Position numbers and translations under genes: made by a program
Assembly (NCBI GenBank): GCA_030531505.1
Contig: JAUNNH010000018.1
Coordinates: 1-37,233 of the forward strand
Direction of reading: 5' to 3'
Origin: Eubacteriales bacterium
Lineage (GTDB): Bacteria > Bacillota > Clostridia > Oscillospirales > Oscillospiraceae
Length of the DNA: 37,233 nt
Part shown: one piece after another, positions 30,042-37,233 of the stretch
How positions within the stretch are numbered: the stretch's first letter is position 1
Layout of the letters: every line of letters starts with the position of its first letter
Notes under the pieces: generated by a model
Seen by the model: only the letters and a program-made list of their open reading frames with translations
Databases searched by the model: none
What the model was told of the DNA's origin: nothing

Positions 30042-31316
30042 ATGAACGAAACCATCTATGCCGCCTATCTGGATATCCTGCGGGAGGAGCTCGTTGAGGC
30101 CATGGGCTGTACCGAGCCGATCGCGGTGGCCTATGCCTGTGCACTCGCGCGTCAGACCCTCGGCCGGATGCCGGAGCGGCTTGAACTCACCGTCAGCGGG
30201 AATATCATCAAGAACGTCAAGAGCGTCATCGTTCCGCACACAGGAGGACGCAAGGGGCTTCGCACGGCGCTTGCGGCCGGTGTCTGCTTCGGCGAGGCGG
30301 AGAAGGAGCTGCAGGTCCTCTCGGATGCCAACGATGAGCAGCTCGCCGACATGGACGCCTGGCTCGACACGGCGCAGATCACGATCCGGGAGTCGAATGC
30401 CAACTGTCCCTTCGATCTGCATGCGCTGGCCGGAGCGGGGGAGGACAGCGCCTATGTCCACATCATCTCCCATCACACGAATGTCGTCACGATCCGCCGA
30501 AACGAGGAGGTGCTTCTGGAAAAGCCCTTCACCGACGAGGCGGTGCAGGTCCCCGAAAATCGGCGCCTTCTGAATGTGGAGGAGATCGTCCGTTTTGCCG
30601 ATGAGGTGCGTATCGAGGATGTGAGGGAGCTGCTGCAGCGGCAGATCGACGACAATATCGCCATCGTCTATGCCGGGCTCAGCGGCAAATACGGCGCGGC
30701 TATCGGCAAGATCCTGCTGCTCTCCTACGGCAACAGCGTGCAGAACCGGGCCAAGGCCTGGGCCGCGGCCGGGTCGGACGCGCGGATGGACGGCTGCGAG
30801 CTGCCGGTGGTCATCAATTCCGGGAGCGGCAACCAGGGCCTGACAGCTTCGGTCCCGGTGATCGTCTATGCGCGGGAGTGCGGCGTCTCGCAGGAGATGC
30901 TGTACCGTGCGCTCGTCGTCTCGAATCTGGTGACCATCCATCTCAAAACCGGGATCGGCTCGCTCTCGGCCTACTGCGGCGCGACCAGCGCCGGGGCGGG
31001 TGCGGGCGCCGGCATCTGCTACCTGTACGGCGGAGGCTATGACGAGATCTCCCACACCATCGTGAACGCGCTCGCCATCAACTCCGGCATGATCTGCGAC
31101 GGCGCGAAGGCCAGCTGCGCGGCCAAGATCGCCTCGGCGGTCGAGGCGGGCATGCTCGGCATGCGGATGAACATGCATGACAGCCAGTTCTACGGCGGCG
31201 ACGGGATCGTCGTCAAGGGCGTCGAGAACACGATCCGCGCGGTAAGCACGATCGCACGTGAGGGGATGCGCAGTACCGACAAGGAGGTTATCCGCCTCAT
31301 GATGGAAAACAGCTGA
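30042..31316 (+). CDS. L-cysteine desulfidase family protein (CyuA/YhaM-like)
   Basis: The 424-residue protein matches the family formerly called UPF0597 or serine dehydratase alpha-like, whose members CyuA and the methanogen enzyme split L-cysteine into sulfide, ammonia and pyruvate with a [4Fe-4S] cluster. The N-terminal EAMGCTEPIAVAYA carries C23, and NSGMICDGAKASCAAKIASAVEA carries C352 and C359. Gly-rich SGSGNQGLTASVPV and ATSAGAGAGAG stretches are also typical. It is a single gene with its own promoter and terminator; the usual transporter partner CyuP is not beside it. Specificity for cysteine rather than serine is inferred. Confidence 0.87.
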   Translation: MNETIYAAYLDILREELVEAMGCTEPIAVAYACALARQTLGRMPERLELTVSGNIIKNVKSVIVPHTGGRKGLRTALAAGVCFGEAEKELQVLSDANDEQLADMDAWLDTAQITIRESNANCPFDLHALAGAGEDSAYVHIISHHTNVVTIRRNEEVLLEKPFTDEAVQVPENRRLLNVEEIVRFADEVRIEDVRELLQRQIDDNIAIVYAGLSGKYGAAIGKILLLSYGNSVQNRAKAWAAAGSDARMDGCELPVVINSGSGNQGLTASVPVIVYARECGVSQEMLYRALVVSNLVTIHLKTGIGSLSAYCGATSAGAGAGAGICYLYGGGYDEISHTIVNALAINSGMICDGAKASCAAKIASAVEAGMLGMRMNMHDSQFYGGDGIVVKGVENTIRAVSTIAREGMRSTDKEVIRLMMENS

Positions 31317-31330
31317 GGAATACAAACAGC

Positions 31331-31364
31331 AAGGAAGGACCGCCCGGCTGGGCGGTCCTTCCTT
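31331..31364. terminator. Bidirectional terminator between the desulfidase and EamA genes
   Basis: AAGGAAGGACCGCCC (31331-31345) pairs with GGGCGGTCCTTCCTT (31350-31364), a 15-bp perfect stem between converging genes. The T-runs are interrupted. Confidence 0.8.
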
Positions 31365-31368
31365 ATCG

Positions 31369-32289
31369 TCAGTCGTTTTCCGTTTTCTTATCCGGCAGGG
31401 GGATCTGGACCAGGATGATGGCCGCGAACATCACGATACAGCCGGCCAGTTCCCGCGGGCTCAGACGCTCGTGAAGCAGCAGTGCGCCGGCCAGCACGGC
31501 GAAGACCGATTCGAGGCTCATGAGGAGGGACGCGATCGTGGGATCGGTGTAGCGCTGGGCAACGATCTGCAGCGTGTAGCCGAGACCGCCGGAGAGCAGG
31601 CCGCAGTACAGGATCGGGATCGCGGCGGAGACGAGCTTGTCCCAGCTCGGTGCCTCTGTCAGGAAAGCCAGCACAGCGGAGATAACGGCACCGGTGACAA
31701 ACTGGATCGCGGAGATGCGGATGGGATCCCCTGTACGTGCGAAGTGATCACAGCAGAGGATATGCCCGCTGAAGAGCAGTGCACAGATACAGACCAAGGT
31801 GTCGCCATATGTGAGGCGAAAGCTCTCGGTGACGCAGAGCAGATACATCCCGACCACGCCGACCAGCACCGCAAACCAGACAAGCCAGGTGTTTTTTCGC
31901 TTGAACAAGAGAAAATGCAGAATGGGGACGAGCAGCATATACATCGCGGTAATGAAGCCCGCCTTGCCCGCTGTCGTGTAGACGACGCCCATCTGCTGGA
32001 AGATACTGGCCGCTGTGAGAAAGCACCCGCAGCAGATACCGCCGATCACGCTGCTGCGGCGGACAGCCCGTTCCTCCTCCGCACCGCGGGCCAGGGGATC
32101 GCGCCGCGCCCGTCTTCCCGACAGGAGAGCGACGAGTCCGACAGCTGCGGCTGCGAGTGCCATGCGGGCGGCGGTGAAGGTGATCGGCTCGATCGACTCC
32201 ATGCCCACGCGCTGCGCGACAAAGGCGCTGCCCCAGATGATCGCGGTCAGCGTTAGAAGGATGTTTCCGAGCAGCTTTTTGTTTTTCAT
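31369..32289 (-). CDS. EamA/DMT family transporter
   Basis: The 306-residue protein has about ten membrane segments in two EamA repeats, starting with LLGNILLTLTAIIWGSAFVAQRVG and with the second repeat marked by YTDPTIASLLMSLESVFAVLAGALLLHE, the usual signature near the end. The family exports or imports metabolites such as amino acids; the substrate is not visible. Between the first and second repeat halves a charged loop ARRDPLARGAEEERAVRR lies in the cytoplasm. The start overlaps the upstream exonuclease gene by four bases. Confidence 0.88.
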   Translation of the reverse strand: MKNKKLLGNILLTLTAIIWGSAFVAQRVGMESIEPITFTAARMALAAAAVGLVALLSGRRARRDPLARGAEEERAVRRSSVIGGICCGCFLTAASIFQQMGVVYTTAGKAGFITAMYMLLVPILHFLLFKRKNTWLVWFAVLVGVVGMYLLCVTESFRLTYGDTLVCICALLFSGHILCCDHFARTGDPIRISAIQFVTGAVISAVLAFLTEAPSWDKLVSAAIPILYCGLLSGGLGYTLQIVAQRYTDPTIASLLMSLESVFAVLAGALLLHERLSPRELAGCIVMFAAIILVQIPLPDKKTEND

Positions 32290-32843
32290 CGAGCCTCCGG
32301 ACTGTTCAAAGCGTATGTTTTGATAAAGGGAGCGGCGTCCGCGCCGCTTTCAAGATAGCGCAGCAGGATCTCCGCACAGGCGCGGCTGTCGCTCCCGGCA
32401 TGGTGGTGATCCAGCGCAATGCCGTAATAAGAGCAGAGCGCATCGAGCTTATGGCTCCTGTCCGGCAGGAGCCGCCGCCCCATCTGCACCGTGCAGAGAT
32501 AGCGGGCGCTGCGCTTCCAGGAAATGTCATAGGCCTGCAGGCAGCGCCGCAGTACGCCCATGTCAAAGGGAGCGTTGTGCGCAACGAGGATCCCGCTGTT
32601 CAGCAGGGGTTCGATCCGCGGCCAGAGCGCGGCAAAGTTCGGCGCACCGCGGACCGCGTCCGCGTCGATCCCGGTGAGCCAGGTGTTGAAGGCGTCGAAG
32701 TCCGTCTCCGGATCGACGAGGGAATAGAAGGAATCGGCGACGGCGCCGTTTTCGATCACACTGATCCCGATGGCGCTCATGCGGTGGTTGAGGTGGTTCG
32801 GCGTCTCCACATCGAAGGCAATATAGCGTTCCGTATCCCTCAC
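32286..32843 (-). CDS. DnaQ-like DEDDh 3'-5' exonuclease
   Basis: The 185-residue protein has the three exonuclease motifs: FDVETPN (Exo I, D11 and E13), VAHNAPFDMGVL (Exo II) and HHHAGSDSRACAEIL (Exo III with His and Asp). It resembles the stand-alone PolC-type epsilon nucleases of Firmicutes and trims 3' ends of DNA or RNA. The start is uncertain: the first in-frame start is GTG 32843, but the GGGAGG site touches it, so initiation a few codons later is possible. It is the first gene of a pair with the EamA transporter, overlapping it by four bases. Confidence 0.85.
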   Translation of the reverse strand: MRDTERYIAFDVETPNHLNHRMSAIGISVIENGAVADSFYSLVDPETDFDAFNTWLTGIDADAVRGAPNFAALWPRIEPLLNSGILVAHNAPFDMGVLRRCLQAYDISWKRSARYLCTVQMGRRLLPDRSHKLDALCSYYGIALDHHHAGSDSRACAEILLRYLESGADAAPFIKTYALNSPEAR

Positions 32844-33082
32844 CTCCCGGGTGTTTCGCTCACATGTTCGCAGAAAGAATCGGCCCGTTACGGACGCCGC
32901 AAGCTATGCGCAGAGTATAGCATAATCTGACAGAGTTCGCCAGCCTTTTCGCGGGGACGATGGAAAACGGCCCAAACGGGACAAGGCGAAATGCACATGG
33001 TGTTTATCCCATTATTCCGGGATGCCCGCAAGACAGCTATGGTCGCTATGGGTCGGATAATCAGGATTACCACATGGGTACC

Positions 33083-33832
33083 TTAATCTTCAAGCGTCAG
33101 AATATTGATCTTTCCGCTGTATGCGGTGCAGGCGTCCAACGCGATCACCCCGGGGCCGTAGTATGGACTGAAATCCGCGTCCGGCCCGAACTCGGAACCT
33201 TTGTGTTCATACCGCGCGTGGCCGTAGGAACAATGCCAGTGGCCGCATAGGATCGTCTTCTCTTCCGTGCAGGCCTGCGCCGCGTCCATCCCGTTACACC
33301 ACCGCGCCCGGCGCCATTCTTCGGACGTAGCCTCGCGCCAATCGGAGCGGTGGCTGTAGCTGCCGTCACGCTCCTTAATGCAGGGAATCCAGCCATGCAC
33401 GAAAACGAAGTGCGCGGTTTCAAAATAGTCAACCGTCGCCGGGATGATCTGTCGATAATAGGCTGTGTTCTGCGCCGCCTCGGCGAAAGCAAAATGGCGG
33501 ATGAGGGCCACCCCGGGGTCATAGCCCGTCAGCTGCAGGGCTGTCCCGTAGGTCCCGTTGCTTTTGTGGTGCCGGACTGGCAGACCCTCGTCGATCGTGA
33601 TCATTTCCTCGTAGAGATCTTCATGATTCCCGCGGACCAGGATCACGGCGTCCTGCTCCAGAAGGGAGAGAATGAAGCGCTGCATCTCCACGGCTTCCTG
33701 CCCGCGGTCGAAGATATCGCCCAGGATGATCAGCTTGTGCGGCTCCGGGTCAGTGAAATACCCCGCCTCATCCAGCGCCTTATGAAATTCGGTATAAAAG
33801 CCGTGAATATCGGCAGTGATGTAGTATTTCAT
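33083..33832 (-). CDS. Calcineurin-like metallophosphoesterase
   Basis: The 249-residue protein has the PP1/PP2A-like bacterial phosphatase motifs ADIHG (D8, H10), GDIFDRG (D39), RGNHED (N69, H70), FVHGW and CGHWH, forming a two-metal site. Such enzymes act on phosphoproteins, dinucleoside polyphosphates or RNA ends; the target here is unknown. It is a single gene. Base composition of this stretch and the following 400 bp is more AT-rich than the rest of the window. The frame just upstream runs into a repeat region and does not appear coding. Confidence 0.88.
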   Translation of the reverse strand: MKYYITADIHGFYTEFHKALDEAGYFTDPEPHKLIILGDIFDRGQEAVEMQRFILSLLEQDAVILVRGNHEDLYEEMITIDEGLPVRHHKSNGTYGTALQLTGYDPGVALIRHFAFAEAAQNTAYYRQIIPATVDYFETAHFVFVHGWIPCIKERDGSYSHRSDWREATSEEWRRARWCNGMDAAQACTEEKTILCGHWHCSYGHARYEHKGSEFGPDADFSPYYGPGVIALDACTAYSGKINILTLED

Positions 33833-33891
33833 TAAGGTAGGTCTTCTTTACATGATAGTCCTCGTTCTTCACGAAGGCGCTCAGCGCGTTT

Positions 33892-34023
33892 TCACACTTT
33901 TCAATAGAATCCGTCACCGGAAAACAACACATTTCAATAGAATATGAACCATTGAAGCAACACATTTCACTATCCATTTTACTCAGAAAACCACACAAAT
34001 CAATAGACCACGCAAAAAAGAAC
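33892..34023. repeat. Four tandem 33-bp units, degenerate
   Basis: The motif TCAATAG or its variant TCACTAT recurs at 33901, 33934, 33967 and 34000, exactly 33 bp apart. Units 2 and 3 both begin CAACACATTTCA; units 1 and 4 begin TCACACTTTTCAATAGA and CCACACAAATCAATAGA. The outer parts of the units differ. The array lies in the 404-bp gene-free stretch 33833-34236 upstream of the metallophosphoesterase. It resembles the multiple inner-end repeats of some IS21-type elements as I recall them, but no transposase is present. Confidence 0.7.
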
Positions 34024-34054
34024 AGCCCACCTAAAAAGGTGAGCTGTTCTTTTT
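34020..34054. terminator. Hairpin with T-runs on both strands
   Basis: GAACAGC.CACCT (34020-34032) pairs with AGGTG.GCTGTTC (34037-34049), with TTTTT after it on the plus strand and TTTTTT on the minus strand. It is a bidirectional terminator-like hairpin at the edge of the 33-bp repeat array. Confidence 0.75.
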
Positions 34055-34061
34055 GTCTGTG

Positions 34062-34106
34062 TTGCACCAAACGGTGTCCAGAGAAGGGTATTTGCACCAA
34101 ACGGTG
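34062..34106. repeat. Two direct copies of a 15-bp sequence
   Basis: TTGCACCAAACGGTG occurs at 34062-34076 and 34092-34106, 30 bp apart. Each copy holds a small hairpin CACC-AAAC-GGTG. They could be operator sites, the end of a lost mobile element, or both; nothing else of note is seen in 34107-34236. Confidence 0.75.
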
Positions 34107-34236
34107 CCCGCAGATTACATCAACAACTTGCTTGGCTTATATCTGATTATCGTCCCAACATATAGTTGTTTTGGGATTATTGTTTTTTCGGGCGCTCCCC
34201 GCCAAATGGGCACCAGCGGTCTTGAAAATCCTGTAA

Positions 34237-35859
34237 TCAGATCTCGCCCAGCATGCTCTTCATCGCGATCACACCGAAGGTCATACAGCGGCCGATGGAG
34301 AGACCGGGAACGGTCAGAGGATAGTCAACGCCGCCGTAGAACTGGCCGGAGCAGTTTCCTCCTGCGTACAGGCCCTCGAGCACAGATCCTTCCGGGGTCA
34401 AAACCTGCGCCTTGTCGTTGATCAGGACGCCGCCGAGCAGGGCGGAAACACGATAGTTCTTGTGGATGCCATAGAACGGAGGCGTATCGATCCTCTTCAT
34501 GTACTTGCTGTCCTTGCCGAAGTCCTTATCCACGCCCTCATCGCACAGCTGATTATAGCGTTCAACACTGGCGATCAGATTCTCCGCGGGAATGCCAAGC
34601 TGCTCCGCCAATTCTTCCAAAGTATCCGCCTCATGGGTATCGATCAACTGCTTGAACACCCCCTTCGGGGACTCCAGCTTACCGGGGATGTAATTGTCGA
34701 GGGATTCCAGGGTGCTGGGATTTCCGCCCCACTCCGTCGCCTGCTCAAAGTAGTTGCTGTCAAAAACAGAGGTGCAGCGGCCGGGATTGGGCTGTCTCTT
34801 TAAGTAGTTGCAGCGATACTCGTAGACGACCTCTTCATTCATGAAACGCTCGCCGTTATCGTTTACGCACAGGAACGGTTCGTTTCTCATGGGGCCGGAG
34901 TCCGCATCGTGGATCATCTTGGTGTGTCCGATGTCCTCCAGCGCGCCGCCAGCCAGGACGCCCATCAGGATGCCGTCGCCGGTCTTCTGGAACTGCTTCT
35001 TCTGAAACTCCTTGACATCGGGGCAGAAGCGCTCCACCATCGCCTCGTTGTTCTGGTAGTCGCCGGTGGCGAGCAGAACGCCCTTAGAGGCGTTGAAGCG
35101 GATGAGGCGGCCATCCTTGCCGCGGCCGATCACCGCGACCACCTTGCCCTCCTCCTTGACGAGCTGGACACCCGGGGTCTCAAAGAAGAACTCCGCCCCC
35201 GCTTCCTCTGCGATCTTTCCGAGAGCCTGCATGCCCAGGCCGTTATCTCTGGGCTTTGCGCCGTAGCCGATGAGGCGGGTGGTCGCTTTGTAGGCGCCGT
35301 CCTTGTAGCTGAAGGTCATGCTCCTCTCGCTCAGGCCCTCAAAACCGGTCTCACTCAGGCGATCGTAAACCATCTTTTCAACTTCACCGGAATACTTGCA
35401 CCATGCCCACAGAAGACTCTCGTCCGGGCGGTACGCGCAGGACTTCACATGCTCATCAATAAAGTACCTCACAGCCAGCTCATCCGTCTCTTCCAGAGCG
35501 AGACCGCATCCGCCGGTACCCTGAGAAATAATCATGCCCTGTTTCTGAAGGACAGCGACTTTCGCGCCGTGCTCTGCTGCATAAAGGGCGGCAGGAACGC
35601 CGGTGGAGCCTGCGCCGATGATAACGATATCATAGTCCAGCTCCTCATCCCATGCTTTGATCGGTTCGATCTCCGCCGTAGACTCTTCGAACAGATTCTC
35701 CGTTAACGGCCAGGGCAGCGCCGTCTGCGCTTTTGCGGTGTCATCTGCGGCTGATGCGGTGACGGGGGCGGCCAGATTGCCTGCAGAAAAAATGGCCGCG
35801 CCGGCAGCTACGGCCGCAGCTCCCTTTAAGAACTCACGGCGGGTTAAACTTTCGCTCAT
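34237..35859 (-). CDS. Tat-exported FAD-binding reductase (fumarate reductase/UrdA-like)
   Basis: The 540-residue protein starts with a twin-arginine signal (SLTRREFLKGAAAVAAGAAIF, R7 and R8) and has the FAD site DIVIIGAGSTGVPAALYAAEHG (about 77-98), then the fumarate-reductase-type body (GVLLATGDYQNNEAMVERFCP, GRFMNEE-like GERFMNEEVVYEY, and the C-terminal GGVLINDKAQVLTPEGSVLEGLYAGGNCSG). There is no FMN_bind or heme domain. Relatives in gut bacteria are extracytoplasmic reductases for fumarate, urocanate, cinnamates or similar acceptors; the acceptor here is unknown. A LysR regulator is divergent, with a palindrome between them, so expression is probably induced by the substrate. On the minus strand TGATATACT near 35947-35939 is an extended -10 box with a weak -35. 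Confidence 0.87.
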   Translation of the reverse strand: MSESLTRREFLKGAAAVAAGAAIFSAGNLAAPVTASAADDTAKAQTALPWPLTENLFEESTAEIEPIKAWDEELDYDIVIIGAGSTGVPAALYAAEHGAKVAVLQKQGMIISQGTGGCGLALEETDELAVRYFIDEHVKSCAYRPDESLLWAWCKYSGEVEKMVYDRLSETGFEGLSERSMTFSYKDGAYKATTRLIGYGAKPRDNGLGMQALGKIAEEAGAEFFFETPGVQLVKEEGKVVAVIGRGKDGRLIRFNASKGVLLATGDYQNNEAMVERFCPDVKEFQKKQFQKTGDGILMGVLAGGALEDIGHTKMIHDADSGPMRNEPFLCVNDNGERFMNEEVVYEYRCNYLKRQPNPGRCTSVFDSNYFEQATEWGGNPSTLESLDNYIPGKLESPKGVFKQLIDTHEADTLEELAEQLGIPAENLIASVERYNQLCDEGVDKDFGKDSKYMKRIDTPPFYGIHKNYRVSALLGGVLINDKAQVLTPEGSVLEGLYAGGNCSGQFYGGVDYPLTVPGLSIGRCMTFGVIAMKSMLGEI

Positions 35860-35938
35860 CGTGTTATCTCCTTTCCAAGCTCCGATTCAGTCAATCGTTA
35901 TCCGTATAACACTGAAGCCTCAGTGTATCTGTGTAATG

Positions 35939-35984
35939 AGTATATCATAATTGAATTGAAATGGCATTTCGATTGTGGTATGCT
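35939..35984. promoter_or_regulatory. Divergent promoter and operator of the LysR gene and the reductase gene
   Basis: TTGAAA (35956-35961) and TATGCT (35979-35984), 17 bp apart, form the LysR promoter. A palindrome AATTGAAAT-GGC-ATTTCGATT (35954-35974) covers it, with one mismatch per arm. The reductase promoter on the other strand is an extended -10 (TGATATACT) with no good -35, which fits activation by LysR. Confidence 0.7.
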
Positions 35985-36019
35985 GTTATAAGAGAATGCT
36001 TATAGGAGAGAGTGACGGT

Positions 36020-36907
36020 ATGAAAATCAGCGATCTGGAGCTGTTCACAGCTGTAGCGAAGGAAAAGAGCTTCAGCAAGGCCGCGCAGCGTCTGTACATC
36101 TCTCAATCGGCCGTGACGCAGCATATAAAAAAGATTGAGACGGAGCTTGGTTTCGCGCTGTTCGAGCGCAATACGCATTCTGCCGCGCTGACAGAACAGG
36201 GAGAGATCATGCTGCGCACCGCTCGGGAGATGCTCAAGCATTATCATAAGGCGCTTGCGATGTGCTCGAGGAGCCTTGAGGCTCCGACGAAGCTGACGGT
36301 TTTCTACATCGGCACGGCCAGTCAGCGGTTTCTGCCCGAGGTGCTGAAGCAATTCCACGCGCGTTTTCCCACCTGCTCAATCGCGTCGCGGCGCGTCAGC
36401 TCGGCAGAGGCCCGGGAAGCGCTGGAAAAAGGAGAGACAAACCTGCTTATCCTGCCCGCCGACATGTTCAGCGACAGCCAGGGGTGGTCCTTCTTCCCGC
36501 TCTATCAGGATGCCTTTTACTGCGTGATGAACGAGAACAATCCCCTTGCCGCACGTGAAGCGCTTGACTACAAGGATCTGGCGGGGACAACGCTTATGGC
36601 TCCGTCTCGCGCCAGCTGTCCGGACAGCATGAGGCAGGTGCTCGAACGGGTTCAGGAGGAGGTGAAGAGCTGCGAACTGGTGTGGGAAAACAACATCGAC
36701 AGCGTGGTTCTGCATCTGCGCTCCTTCAGCAGTGACTGCCTTGCAATCATGCCCGGCCTTGCGCTCCCGGAGCATCGGCAACTTTGCGCAGTGCCGTTTC
36801 GGGCCGGGATCAACATACAGGTCGGATTGGCGTATGCGCATCCGATGTCCCGCATGGAGGAGGCCTTTGTATCTTTAGCACGTGATCATACCCGTTTCGG
36901 GAAATAA
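36020..36907 (+). CDS. LysR family transcriptional regulator
   Basis: The 295-residue protein has the LysR winged helix at the N-terminus (MKISDLELFTAVAKEKSFSKAAQRLYISQSAVTQHIKKIETELGFALFERN, quoted here only as its start ISDLELFTAVAKE and its LysR box QSAVTQHIKKIE) and a periplasmic-binding-like effector domain. ATG 36020 is chosen because GGAGAG lies ten bases upstream. It is divergent from the Tat-exported reductase gene and is the likely activator of it. The effector domain holds several Cys (C133, C185 area), which is not unusual. The inducing ligand is unknown. Confidence 0.9.
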   Translation: MKISDLELFTAVAKEKSFSKAAQRLYISQSAVTQHIKKIETELGFALFERNTHSAALTEQGEIMLRTAREMLKHYHKALAMCSRSLEAPTKLTVFYIGTASQRFLPEVLKQFHARFPTCSIASRRVSSAEAREALEKGETNLLILPADMFSDSQGWSFFPLYQDAFYCVMNENNPLAAREALDYKDLAGTTLMAPSRASCPDSMRQVLERVQEEVKSCELVWENNIDSVVLHLRSFSSDCLAIMPGLALPEHRQLCAVPFRAGINIQVGLAYAHPMSRMEEAFVSLARDHTRFGK

Positions 36908-37044
36908 TCCTGCAGACCTTACCTTTCAAGACTTCAAATAAACATGTTTCTTGGTCCGAAGCCTTCTGCCTCAACCTTTAAGCGAGACTTCTGCACAGCC
37001 CATCTGTAGCAAAAGGTGATTATAATAATTGGACTATTTATGCA

Positions 37045-37091
37045 AAAAAGAGCTCCCGCGCGATCTATTCGACCATGCGGGAGCTCTTTTT
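37045..37091. terminator. Terminator-like hairpin between LysR and tRNA-Gln
   Basis: AAAAAGAGCTCCCGC (37045-37059) pairs with GCGGGAGCTCTTTTT (37077-37091) around a 17-base loop. The rest of 36908-37136 shows nothing I can name. Confidence 0.8.
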
Positions 37092-37136
37092 CGTTGAAAT
37101 TACTGGAAAAGCGGGGATATTCACCTCATAAACATG

Positions 37137-37175
37137 AAAAATGCCGGATTTGCCTGGTAGACAAATTCGGCATTT
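37137..37175 (-). terminator. Terminator of tRNA-Gln
   Basis: On the minus strand AAATGCCG.ATTTG (37175-37162) pairs with CAAAT.CGGCATTT (from 37151), followed by TT. It directly follows the tRNA 3' end. Confidence 0.75.
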
Positions 37176-37179
37176 ATCA

Positions 37180-37233
37180 TGGCAGCGGGAGAAGGATTCG
37201 AACCCTCACATACGGAGTCAGAGTCCGCTGTGC
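37180..37233 (-). tRNA. tRNA-Gln(CTG), 3' part
   Basis: Minus strand with encoded CCA (TGG at 37180-37182). The T-arm is GAGGG-TTCGAAT-CCTTC and the anticodon loop CTCTGAC gives anticodon CTG. The 5' part lies beyond the window. No three-hairpin element follows this tRNA. Confidence 0.9.

Noticed and set aside
33892-34023. CRISPR array
   Set aside because: There is no alternation of constant repeat and variable spacer; the conserved core is only about 15 bp, units vary, and no cas gene is near.
33780-34100. A 106-residue frame reading the 33-bp repeats as 11-residue units (SIEMCCFPVTD and similar)
   Set aside because: It runs through a terminator hairpin and into the metallophosphoesterase start, and has no ribosome site. 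The 33-bp period is a multiple of three, so in-frame repeats follow automatically.
36998-37091. A small RNA gene between LysR and tRNA-Gln
   Set aside because: TATAAT at 37021-37026 and a terminator at 37045-37091 are present, but there is no acceptable -35 box and the transcript would be mostly terminator.

Overview
The window looks like chromosome from a GC-rich anaerobic Firmicute of the Clostridia, most likely an Oscillospiraceae-type gut bacterium (inference). The reasons are an alanine T-box ahead of alaS, a trimeric HydABC-type [FeFe]-hydrogenase with a TM1266-type regulator, an RNase M5 gene, strong TTGACA/TATAAT-type promoters with 17-bp spacers, CCA-encoding tRNA genes and no outer-membrane genes. 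Layout: 1-2400 holds the 3' part of prfC, a formimino-THF cyclodeaminase-type gene and a small membrane-anchored protein gene that seems to carry two single-base frameshifts. 2411-6738 holds a sirtuin, a thymidylate kinase, a previously hidden 44-residue Cys/Asn/Gly-rich membrane protein on the minus strand, mltG and a U32 (TrhP-like) gene. 6735-14172 is housekeeping: promoter, T-box, a 67-residue zinc-ribbon gene, alaS, a HIT protein, then the overlapping trio comEC-holA-rnmV. 14160-17336 runs on the minus strand: a small membrane protein, an SsuABC/NMT1-type ABC transporter and the TM1266-type regulator. That operon starts from a strong promoter, and its leader is about 120 nt long, highly structured and followed by an intrinsic terminator before the first start codon, like a riboswitch or attenuator. 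Divergently, 17426-21634 encodes the three-subunit electron-bifurcating-type hydrogenase. 21714-25055 holds a repeat element, tRNA-Arg(CCT) and a large ABC exporter. 25109-28190 (minus) holds hypA and a 911-residue GltD-like flavin/Fe-S protein. 28384-28703 holds tRNA-Pro(CGG) and a second copy of the repeat element. 28708-33832 holds a secreted Cys/His-domain protein, cutC, a cysteine desulfidase, an EamA transporter, a DEDDh exonuclease and a metallophosphatase. 33833-34236 is gene-free and repeat-rich. 34237-36907 is a Tat-exported flavoprotein reductase divergent from a LysR regulator, and the window ends inside tRNA-Gln(CTG). The most striking observation is the repeat element found just downstream of tRNA-Arg and tRNA-Pro. 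Each copy is about 127 nt and holds three hairpins inside an outer 11-bp stem. The left arm is the exact antisense of nucleotides 54-66 of the neighbouring tRNA; the right arm is the sense copy from C56 onward into the acceptor strand. The arms differ between copies because the tRNAs differ, while the hairpin core is shared and hairpin 1 shows compensatory changes at three base pairs around an invariant GGT loop. I know of no described element class with this design. The second candidate is the unassigned structured leader of the TM1266/ABC operon.
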